Notes under the pieces: generated by a model
The model's database searches: none
Seen by the model: the letters and a program-made list of their open reading frames with translations, nothing else
Told to the model about the DNA's origin: nothing
Position numbers and translations under genes: made by a program
Origin: an uncultured Gammaproteobacteria bacterium
GTDB lineage: Bacteria > Pseudomonadota > Gammaproteobacteria > GCA-001735895
DNA: 64,000 nucleotides
NCBI GenBank assembly: GCA_947259485.1
Contig: CAMYLU010000006.1
Location: 1 to 64,000, forward strand
Reading direction: 5' to 3'
In this document: in pieces, positions 53,299 through 60,707 of the stretch
Layout: every line of letters begins with the position of its first letter
Position numbering within the stretch: the first letter of the stretch is position 1

Positions 53299-53898
53299 AT
53301 GAAAATCATAGTAATTGGCGCAAATGGCGCTGTCGGAAAAACTGCGGTCGATGCGCTCGCATCAAGACACGAAATTATCACCGTCGGCCGCGGCAGCGGA
53401 GATATCCAGGCGGACATCGAGGATGTTAATAGCATTCGCGCGATGTACCAGCAGGTGGGCAAGATCGACGCGGTGGTCAGCGCGGTCGGTCACGGCCATT
53501 TCGGCATGGTTCACGAAATGACCAGCGAGCAATTCATGAAAGGCATCAACCACAAGGTATTACCCCAGGTCAACCTGGTGCTAGAAGGATTCGAATACAT
53601 AAATGATGGTGGTTCCTTCACCTTGACAAGTGGCGTGTTAAACCGGGATCCGATCCCCGGGGGTTCTTGCGCGGCCGCGGCTAACGGCGCGCTGGATGGT
53701 TTTGTTCTCGGTGCAGCGGTCGATATGCCGCGCGGTATTCGCATTAACGCGGTGAGCCCGGAAGTACTCGAGGTATCGCGTGAAAAATACGATGGTTTTT
53801 TCCGTGGACATGTGCACGTTTCGAACGAGGCGGTGGGATTGGCTTACAGCAAAGCGGTTGAAGGTTGTCTGACCGGCCAGGTGTTCATCGTCGATTAG
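53299..53898 (+). CDS. SDR-like protein lacking the YxxxK motif
   Basis: A 199-residue NAD(P)-binding protein, short for an SDR. The cofactor motif GANGAVGKTAV is at about 7-17, and VSAVGHGHFG replaces the NAG block. Where classical SDRs have Tyr-x-x-x-Lys, this one has SCAAAANGALDGF, so the usual catalytic residues are absent; Ser remains in TLTSGVLNRDP. This is a recognised subgroup of short SDRs with unclear activity. It is the last gene of the aldehyde dehydrogenase-SDR run. Confidence 0.88.
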   Translation: MKIIVIGANGAVGKTAVDALASRHEIITVGRGSGDIQADIEDVNSIRAMYQQVGKIDAVVSAVGHGHFGMVHEMTSEQFMKGINHKVLPQVNLVLEGFEYINDGGSFTLTSGVLNRDPIPGGSCAAAANGALDGFVLGAAVDMPRGIRINAVSPEVLEVSREKYDGFFRGHVHVSNEAVGLAYSKAVEGCLTGQVFIVD

Positions 53899-53924
53899 TG
53901 CGGTACTAAATTCAACGGTTCTGA

Positions 53925-54683
53925 TTAATCCCAGGTTTGATCGGCTCCATCTGCTGAAGAGTCGATTCCGAGGAAGTTAGCCAGTAACGCGTTAAACAGA
54001 TGCGGTTTCTCCAGGTGCACGGCATGTGAGCAACCCGGAACCACGGCTAACCGGGCACCTGCAATTCCTTGCCAGAGTTGTTCTGGTTGACTCCACTGGT
54101 AAGCCCGGTCGCCATCTCCCCAGAGAACCAGTGTCGGCGCTGCGATACCCGAGAGCGACGCTATTCCGGACCAGGCTGACATTGCAGAAAGACCTGCCAT
54201 GGCGGCCTGAAGTGACGCCTTCACGGCCAGGTCTGCACAAACGTGATACTGTTTTGCGCTTTCTCCATGCAGAAACCAGGTAGCGGCGATGCGCCGTCCG
54301 CTTGTCTCGACGCCTTCGTCGGTCAGCCTGCGTCTTGATTCGTCGATCGTTTCGAACCGCCCGGGCATTGACCCGACGGGACCGGTGCCATAGAGCACCA
54401 GGCGGTCTACCTGCCCGGGCGCCAGGGCCACCATTTCCTGAACAATCATTCCTCCCATTGAGTGCCCCAGCAGGTGGAAGTCTTTGATGCCGTGCCGGTC
54501 GAGTTCATCGAGAACATAGGTCGCCAAGCCCCTGATTGTATCCGGCGACTCCATCTCATTGTTTAGACCGAATCCCGGAAGATCCGGAGTGATTATCTCG
54601 AAATACGGGGAAAATACCTGCGCCTGGTGGGCCCATTGGGGACTGCCTCCGAGGTAACCGTGAACAAGTACCAGCGCTTTCAT
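53925..54683 (-). CDS. Alpha/beta hydrolase
   Basis: A 252-residue soluble hydrolase. The nucleophile elbow is in LLGHSMGGMIVQE, the acid in VLWGDGDRAYQW and the His in PGCSHAVHLEKPH, so the triad is complete. The oxyanion region is near the N-terminal LVHGYLGGSPQW. It resembles MenH/haloperoxidase-type hydrolases, but the substrate is unknown. It converges on the SDR-like gene. Confidence 0.9.
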   Translation of the reverse strand: MKALVLVHGYLGGSPQWAHQAQVFSPYFEIITPDLPGFGLNNEMESPDTIRGLATYVLDELDRHGIKDFHLLGHSMGGMIVQEMVALAPGQVDRLVLYGTGPVGSMPGRFETIDESRRRLTDEGVETSGRRIAATWFLHGESAKQYHVCADLAVKASLQAAMAGLSAMSAWSGIASLSGIAAPTLVLWGDGDRAYQWSQPEQLWQGIAGARLAVVPGCSHAVHLEKPHLFNALLANFLGIDSSADGADQTWD

Positions 54684-54738
54684 GCGGGGCGCCTAACGCG
54701 CCGATTTTTTAGCAGCTAAACGCGTCATACCAGTGTAT

Positions 54739-56280
54739 CTACTTGCGTTCACCCTGAACGATTCGATCGAGAATCATGGCGCAAAACAGAATCGCAAAAC
54801 CGGCTAAAATGCCCTGGCCGACATTGGCGTACTGTAACGCTTCAAGTACATCCTCTCCCAGGCCCTTGGCGCCAATCAGCGACGCAACGACTACCATCGC
54901 CAGGCTCAGCATGATGGTCTGATTGATGCCGGCGCGAATGGACGGGCTGGCAAGTGGTAAATCAACACGGGTTAGCAGGTACCATTTGCTGCCACCGAAC
55001 GAGATGGCGGCCTCACGCACATGCTCGGGCACACCGCGCAGGCCGAGCACTGTCAAACGCACCACCGGGGTGCCACCAAAGATCATCGTGGTGACGACTG
55101 CGGCGGGTTTGCCGGTGCCGAAAAATGCGATCACGGGAATCATGAAAACGAAGGCCGGCATGGTCTGCATAAAGTCCATGATCGGTCGGATGAACGCGTA
55201 GAATCGCTCCCGGCGCGCGCAGTACATGCCGAGTGGAATGCCGATGACGATCGATAAACAGGCCGCCGTTCCGAGCAGGGCCAGTGTCGTCATGGCCTTT
55301 TCCCAGAAGCCCAGCAGCCCCATGTACATTAAAAAAGCGCCCGAATAAACGGCAGCGCGAGGACCCGCGGAGAGCCAGGTCAGGAGGATAATAAAGCTTG
55401 CAATCACCATCCAGGGTGTTTCCACGAAGATCAGTTCTAGGCCATCCAGCACGGAGCGGATAGCGTAGGTGATGGCGTCGAAAAAGGCTTCACCATTGGT
55501 CACGCAAAAGGTAAAAAATGTTTCTACCCAACCGATACTGGTCAGGCGGATTCCGTGTTCGGTCGGAAACTCGATCAACCACGGATAGAGCCCCGGAAAA
55601 CTGTAATGGGTAACCGTTGCTATCACGATCACGACCGCAAAGCAGCAACTCAGGGCGATATGCCACGGAGTCATGCCGGTAGAGATGCCTGGATCGGAAA
55701 GCCAGTCGGAAAAGCGCTTTTCGAGTAAAGTATTGGCAATCACCGCCTGGCCGATTTTGACTGCCAGTAACGCAATAATACCCACGGTTGCAATCACCAG
55801 TCCGGTGCCATCCAGTTGTTCGGCCTCCAGCCGAATCCCGCCGATCGCATCTTCGAGCGATTGAACTGTGCGCTTGTAGACGTCAATCTTGTCGGTATTG
55901 TTTTCAATCGCCGCGGCCAGCTGCTGGCGCCTGAGTTCGAGGGTGCCCTCGATCTTGGCGATGCGCTCCCAGGCTTCCGACGACAGGTCGCCAAACAGGC
56001 CACGTACAATTTGCACGATTGCCAGGGTTTCCAGGATCAGAAAGGTCAGGCCCCAGTTCCACATACCGCGGGCAGAGAACCAGATCGGACCGAGGATGCC
56101 GGCCCAGAGATTCAGCGTCCAGACGAATTTAGAATCGCTGCCGATTTTCGCGAACTGGTCACGGTAATACCCGGGGCTGGTTTTAACAAAGCGGTCGACC
56201 TGTTGCTCGCGCTCCTCGGCAAAGTATTCACTGTCGTCGGAAATCATCCCTGCTGGCGCATCGAGTGTTTTTTCGTTCAT
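54739..56280 (-). CDS. proW: Glycine betaine/proline ABC importer, permease with N-terminal extension
   Basis: A 513-residue permease, longer than E. coli ProW (354). The C-terminal ~300 residues are a standard ProW domain with the EAA loop REAAISFGGSKWYLL and a hydrophobic GTGKPAAVVTTMIFGG segment. The N-terminal part is unusual: residues 37-100 resemble a DUF2628-type segment (YYRDQFAKIG, then LWAGILGPIWFSARGMW), 105-160 look like a coiled coil, and a further membrane segment lies at 160-185. The role of the extension is unknown. It overlaps proV by four bases. Confidence 0.93.
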   Translation of the reverse strand: MNEKTLDAPAGMISDDSEYFAEEREQQVDRFVKTSPGYYRDQFAKIGSDSKFVWTLNLWAGILGPIWFSARGMWNWGLTFLILETLAIVQIVRGLFGDLSSEAWERIAKIEGTLELRRQQLAAAIENNTDKIDVYKRTVQSLEDAIGGIRLEAEQLDGTGLVIATVGIIALLAVKIGQAVIANTLLEKRFSDWLSDPGISTGMTPWHIALSCCFAVVIVIATVTHYSFPGLYPWLIEFPTEHGIRLTSIGWVETFFTFCVTNGEAFFDAITYAIRSVLDGLELIFVETPWMVIASFIILLTWLSAGPRAAVYSGAFLMYMGLLGFWEKAMTTLALLGTAACLSIVIGIPLGMYCARRERFYAFIRPIMDFMQTMPAFVFMIPVIAFFGTGKPAAVVTTMIFGGTPVVRLTVLGLRGVPEHVREAAISFGGSKWYLLTRVDLPLASPSIRAGINQTIMLSLAMVVVASLIGAKGLGEDVLEALQYANVGQGILAGFAILFCAMILDRIVQGERK

Positions 56281-57353
56281 GATGTCTCCGCCCCCTCTAT
56301 GACTGTTTGCAGGATGTCGGGTCGCGTTATCACACCGACCTCGATCCCGTCATCGAGCACGACAATCGGGGCGTCGTCGTCGATGGCAAGCTGGATCAAC
56401 GTACTTAAGGATTCGTTTTCGTTTACCCGCGGCGCGTCATCTGCGGGATGCCCCACTTTTGCGACATATTTTTCCAGCGGTTGCATCACCGCATGTGCGC
56501 GCACAATCTTCAGGCGCGAGATGCCGGCAACGAAATCGGCGACGTAATCGTCGGCCGGATGCATGACGATGTCCTCGGCGGTACCGATTTGAACCACCCT
56601 GCCGTCGCGCATGATCGCAATCCGGTCGCCAATGCGCACGGCCTCGTCGAGGTCGTGGGTGATGAACATCGTGGTCTTCTGCATCACCGCGGACAGTTTG
56701 ATGAATTCATCCTGCAGTTGGCGCCGGATCAACGGGTCGAGCGCACTGAATGGTTCGTCCATCAACAATACGTCGGGGTCGGCGGCGAGTGCGCGCGCGA
56801 GCCCGACGCGCTGCTGCATGCCGCCGGATAACTCGTGCGCGAACTTGTTGCCCCAGGCGTCGAGCTCGACCGTCTTCAGCATGTTGGCCGCGCGGCGCAT
56901 GCGTTCGTTCTTGTTGATGTTACGAATCTCGAGCGGCATGGCGACGTTATCCAGCACCGAGCGGTGCGGCAACAGTGCAAAATTCTGAAACACCATGCCG
57001 ATTTTACGGTTGCGAAACTCCATCAGGTTCTGCGGGCCCAGTCCCATTACATCGGTCCCGTGAATCACGATTTTGCCAGCGGTGGGTTCCAGCAATCGGT
57101 TGAAGTGGCGCACCAGGGTGGATTTGCCGCTGCCCGACAAACCCATAACGCAGAATATCTCGCCTTTCCTGACATCGAAACTGACATCCGCAACCCCAAC
57201 GACCGCGTTATAAGTTTCGAGGACCTCAGCCTTACCGAGTCCTTCTTCCTGGATGGCTCGTAAGGCGGCATCGGCCTGGGTTCCGAAAATCTTCCACACA
57301 TTGGAGATTTCGATAACGCTTTCGCCCGATGACGATTCATTCTGATTCGACAT
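56277..57353 (-). CDS. proV: Glycine betaine/proline ABC importer, ATP-binding subunit
   Basis: A 358-residue ATPase. Walker A GLSGSGKSTLVRHF, signature LSGGMQQRVGLARALA and Walker B LLMDEPFSALD are all intact, and two CBS motifs follow at the C-terminus (including GISRLKIVRAHAVMQPLEKY and GIEVGVITRPDILQ), which sense ionic strength in related importers. ATG 57353 is favoured by GGGGGGA upstream; an ATG at 57428 would add 25 residues without a ribosome site. A GCGGT/ACCGC hairpin (57373-57387) lies between proX and proV. Confidence 0.95.
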   Translation of the reverse strand: MSNQNESSSGESVIEISNVWKIFGTQADAALRAIQEEGLGKAEVLETYNAVVGVADVSFDVRKGEIFCVMGLSGSGKSTLVRHFNRLLEPTAGKIVIHGTDVMGLGPQNLMEFRNRKIGMVFQNFALLPHRSVLDNVAMPLEIRNINKNERMRRAANMLKTVELDAWGNKFAHELSGGMQQRVGLARALAADPDVLLMDEPFSALDPLIRRQLQDEFIKLSAVMQKTTMFITHDLDEAVRIGDRIAIMRDGRVVQIGTAEDIVMHPADDYVADFVAGISRLKIVRAHAVMQPLEKYVAKVGHPADDAPRVNENESLSTLIQLAIDDDAPIVVLDDGIEVGVITRPDILQTVIEGAETS

Positions 57354-57442
57354 GCAGAATTCCCCCCGGATAGCGGTAAAAAACCGCCTGATGACCGTGA
57401 CGGAATCGACCCTGGGCCGATCCCGCACAGTTTATTACGTCA

Positions 57443-58408
57443 CTACAGACCTAACCAGGCATCTACCCGATCCGGGTTTTTGGCAATCCATTCGCTGGCA
57501 ACTTCCGATGCCTTGCGACCCTTGCCGGATATTTCGTAAGCAAAGCCACTGACATCGTCCGCGGTCAACGAGAAGCGCTCGAAGAATTCGACAATGGCCG
57601 GAGAACGATCTTTCAACGAGTTGGACCATGCAATCTGAACACGCTTCAGCGCATCCTTGGTTGAGACCTTCGACTCCGTATACCAGTCCGGAGAATCAGA
57701 CGGTTGCACCATCTTGTAGTTAGCCGGGTCGTACTTGGGTTCGGACAACATGGTGACATCGAACATGTACCAGATCGCGTGCGGCTTGTAGCAATAGAAT
57801 GCGTAGCCTTCTTTCTTCGCAATCGAGTCCTTGACCCGGGCGGTCTTTACACTTTCTTCCGCTCGTATCGGCTCGACAAATGACAACAAGTCATAGTCAC
57901 GAACCTTGACCTCGTTGACGTTGGCCGAAGCCCAGCCCGGTGCACCAATCCACATCTCGCCCTTGCCATTGCCATCGCTATCCATTTTCATGGCAACGTC
58001 GGGGCGACCCAGGTCAGCGATATCGGTAATACTATTTTCCCTGGCAAAATCCTGGGAAACACAAAACCCCTGGTTGCCTTCGTAGGCATTCTTGCTCAGG
58101 GTTACGGTTTTCGCACCGTCGACATACTTCTTGGTGAAACTTTCCTGGTTTGGTAACCAGACATCGGGATGCACATCGATGTCTCCCTTGCCCTGGTCCA
58201 TGCCCTGAAAGATGGTGGCATTATTGCCCGGTACCAGGTTTGCCTCACCGCCGATGCGCTCAACGACAACCGCCTGTAACAAGGCAGCTATTGCCTGTGC
58301 CCCGGTCCATGCCGGCGTGCCGATATTGACTTTTTCCGCGCTGAGCGCAGATCCTGCAGACAGGGTAAATCCCAGCGCCAAGGCCAGGCCGAGTATAACT
58401 TTTTTCAT
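57443..58408 (-). CDS. proX: Glycine betaine/proline ABC importer, substrate-binding protein
   Basis: A 321-residue periplasmic binding protein with a clear Sec signal peptide (LGLALALGFTLSAGSALSA). The mature part begins EKVNIGTPAWTGAQAIAALL, typical of the OpuAC/ProX family, which binds glycine betaine or proline betaine in an aromatic cage; Trp and Tyr residues suited to that are in WLPNQESFTKKY and the YAFYCYKPHAIWYMF block. GAGGAG lies before the ATG. It is the first gene of proX-proV-proW, giving osmoprotectant import. Confidence 0.95.
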   Translation of the reverse strand: MKKVILGLALALGFTLSAGSALSAEKVNIGTPAWTGAQAIAALLQAVVVERIGGEANLVPGNNATIFQGMDQGKGDIDVHPDVWLPNQESFTKKYVDGAKTVTLSKNAYEGNQGFCVSQDFARENSITDIADLGRPDVAMKMDSDGNGKGEMWIGAPGWASANVNEVKVRDYDLLSFVEPIRAEESVKTARVKDSIAKKEGYAFYCYKPHAIWYMFDVTMLSEPKYDPANYKMVQPSDSPDWYTESKVSTKDALKRVQIAWSNSLKDRSPAIVEFFERFSLTADDVSGFAYEISGKGRKASEVASEWIAKNPDRVDAWLGL

Positions 58409-58645
58409 TTTCGACTCCTCGATTGGATGGTTCTAATTTTATAAAAACTCCCTGTTCTTATTATTCCGTCCTTGTCGTTATCACGATGCATTATGCGCGT
58501 TAACGCGACTTATAGGAAGACCATAATTCTACCGCCTGAGGGCCAGGGCCTGTAAACCAGTGCAGAAGTCTGTGTCAGGGTCTTGCAGGTCTGCTTTCCG
58601 GATTTACCGATTAGATTTATTTTACCTTCGAATAATAAAGTTAAC

Positions 58646-58674
58646 TTGAAAATGCCAACTCGCGTCGTGATATT
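58646..58674 (+). promoter_or_regulatory. Promoter of the HDOD gene
   Basis: TTGAAA (58646-58651) and GATATT (58669-58674) are separated by 17 bases, with the start codon of the HDOD gene 24 bases further on. The -35 is near consensus; the -10 matches at four positions. Confidence 0.55.
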
Positions 58675-58697
58675 ATCAGGCCAAAATAAGCAGGTTA

Positions 58698-59942
58698 ATG
58701 GACTTGACTGAAATACAGATTCCAGATATTTCAATACTTCGACGTATCAAGGCGATTTCCGATTTACCAGAAGACCACCTGATTGCTCTCGCTAATCAGC
58801 TCAAGGTATTCACGGCCAAAGACAGGGAGTTTCTGATCAGAACGGGATCGACTGAAAAAACCAGTCTTTATGTAACAAGTGGGAAAATCTCTCTCATCGC
58901 ACCTGACGACAAGACAAAAATCATCGCCGTAGATAAAACTGACGAAGTAAGGCCTATTGCCCAGTTGCGACCCTGTATCTATGACGTCAAGGCCATCGGG
59001 CGGGTCGACTACCTGAAAATCGACCGGCAGACGCTTGTCGATTACGCCGAGTTATCAGAGGCGGTCGCGGATGACATCAGCGTGCATTCCCTGTTTACCA
59101 ATTACGACGACGAAGACAACTCTATTGTCAGTCATCTGTACCATAACCTGATGGATAAAAGCATCAATTTGCCGTCGTTACCCTCGGTGGCCGACAGGAT
59201 GCAGAAGATTTACAAGGGCAAGTCCACCAGTCTTGATTCGATGGTGCAGCTTCTGACATCTTACCCGGATGTCTCGAGAAAAATTAACAACGTGGCTCGT
59301 TTTGCCAACAAAAATGACCTTAGTGCAACCGAAAAAATTCGCCGCTCGATCAGGCACCTGGGTATACTGAAGGTGTATTGCCTAATTATGACCTACGCGG
59401 TTGGTAAACTTGTCAATCGTCTGCCCGATGAACACATGCGGCGCGTTCACTCATTCTGGGATCATAGCCTGAATGTCGCTGCACTCAGCAGGATCCTGGC
59501 GAAAAAAACCGGGTCGTTTCCACCGGACCTGGCCATGTTGGCAGGACTGGTGCATGGTATCGGAGTGCTGGTCATTGATGATCATCTTTTGGATCATCGT
59601 GATCTTATGCTGGATCACCTTGAAATTGACCATGCTATTCAGGTCATGCGCCCTGAAATATCCAGCTTGTTACTGCGGAAATGGAACTTTGACGATGAAT
59701 TGATTTTAACCGCAGAAGAGTGTGGTGAATGGCAGCGCAAACCAGATAGTCCTGCCGACTTGTGCGATCTGATCCTGGTGGCAAATTATTACAGTATGAT
59801 GCAGAGTGATCGAAAACATACCTTACCGCAGCTCGATTCCGTTCCGGCAATTGAAAAGTTGGGAATCACGCCCGAACAAAGTATTGAAGTGATCAAAGAA
59901 TCAGCAATCGTACGCAAAAATATACAAAAAATATTTGCCTGA
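58698..59942 (+). CDS. HDOD-domain signalling protein with cNMP-like N-terminus
   Basis: A 414-residue protein. Residues 1-130 look like a degenerate cyclic nucleotide-binding-type domain (ISDLPEDHLIALANQLKVF, RTGSTEKTSLYVTSGKISLI). An HDOD domain follows from about 155, including PSLPSVADRMQKIYKG and LLTSYPDVSRKINNVAR, then SFWDHSLNVAALSRIL and LAGLVHGIGVLVI. The HD pair that would bind metal is altered (HG), so it is likely a non-enzymatic HDOD regulator. It is transcribed alone from its own promoter. Confidence 0.87.
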   Translation: MDLTEIQIPDISILRRIKAISDLPEDHLIALANQLKVFTAKDREFLIRTGSTEKTSLYVTSGKISLIAPDDKTKIIAVDKTDEVRPIAQLRPCIYDVKAIGRVDYLKIDRQTLVDYAELSEAVADDISVHSLFTNYDDEDNSIVSHLYHNLMDKSINLPSLPSVADRMQKIYKGKSTSLDSMVQLLTSYPDVSRKINNVARFANKNDLSATEKIRRSIRHLGILKVYCLIMTYAVGKLVNRLPDEHMRRVHSFWDHSLNVAALSRILAKKTGSFPPDLAMLAGLVHGIGVLVIDDHLLDHRDLMLDHLEIDHAIQVMRPEISSLLLRKWNFDDELILTAEECGEWQRKPDSPADLCDLILVANYYSMMQSDRKHTLPQLDSVPAIEKLGITPEQSIEVIKESAIVRKNIQKIFA

Positions 59943-60110
59943 GAATTTTTGAGCTGGCTGTTGGAGAAAATGTAGCTGATCGGCTTTCAAGGTAGAAAAG
60001 GGAGACCCTCCAGCATCCTGGAAAGCGGTTGCAAATAGAAAAACATACCCTTTAGCTGTAACTACAAAAACGTTTTCAACAAAGAATTATTTGAACTTGT
60101 TTATCTTAGA

Positions 60111-60401
60111 CTAACCCAGTTGCAGGATATTTGAGCCTTCCGTTACAGTTGGCGGACTCACATTCAAATCAGATCCATGCTCCTGTATCCATTCCCTTGC
60201 AAGCTGCAGGCTCTCGTCTGTGCCTGATTTATCCTGGCATACGGTCACCGAGACACCACCATCGGCAGTGCGGACGAGTGAATAGGATACAAAGCCGGGA
60301 ACAGCACGAATCAGGCTTTCCACCTCTTGTTTGCTTGCTTCGAGCAGGTCAAATAGCGCTCCCGCTCCTGAACCCGAATAGCTTCTTATAACAGTATGCA
60401 T
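60111..60401 (-). CDS. Small ABM-like (dimeric alpha-beta barrel) protein
   Basis: A 96-residue protein. The pattern YSGSGAGALFDLLEASKQEVES, then GFVSYSLVRTADGGVSVTVCQDKSGTDES and LAREWIQEH suits the antibiotic-biosynthesis monooxygenase / dimeric alpha-beta barrel group of small proteins. The role is unknown; many such proteins are not monooxygenases. It stands alone, with about 170 bases to the HDOD gene. Confidence 0.7.
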   Translation of the reverse strand: MHTVIRSYSGSGAGALFDLLEASKQEVESLIRAVPGFVSYSLVRTADGGVSVTVCQDKSGTDESLQLAREWIQEHGSDLNVSPPTVTEGSNILQLG

Positions 60402-60707
60402 AGTTCACTCCGGTTGTTTAGGGGCAGCTCAGTATATAAAAATCTGATCCACACATCTCATCAATAGTGTTGATAGGGTAAAAGGGATGCATTTGTTATT
60501 TTGATATGGGCGTTTGCACATGTTGGTCTCAACCCCTGAAGCCTGAGTATCTGCTAACGGGAATCCGGACACTCAACCAGTCTGTCAAATCCTGCTCACG
60601 ACCACTAACAGACATTAAATATCACTCGGCCTGGAGTAACTATGATAACGCTTGTTGTTAAGGATGTGGGTAATGCAGGGGCTTATCCGTTTTGAAAGCG
60701 CCGTGGT
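60402..60707. other. Intergenic stretch of ~305 bases
   Basis: Between the small ABM-like gene and the propeller gene I see no gene or RNA I recognise. A 17-codon plus-strand frame near 60642 follows a GGAG, and a 27-codon minus-strand frame lies in the middle (MSVSGREQDLTDWLSV, ends RYSGFRG). Both are short and probably chance or remnants of a decayed element. No strong terminator hairpin was found for the minus-strand gene ending at 60708. Confidence 0.4.

Noticed and set aside
55816-56547. Long plus-strand frame (243 codons) opposite proW/proV
   Set aside because: It is an antisense shadow; the minus-strand genes have intact family motifs.
59943-60110. Terminator or riboswitch after the HDOD gene
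   Set aside because: Only weak hairpins (CCAG/CTGG) without a T run; nothing convincing.
60402-60707. Transposase remnant near the HYR gene
   Set aside because: A 27-codon minus-strand frame looks protein-like but has no inverted repeats or recognisable transposase motif.
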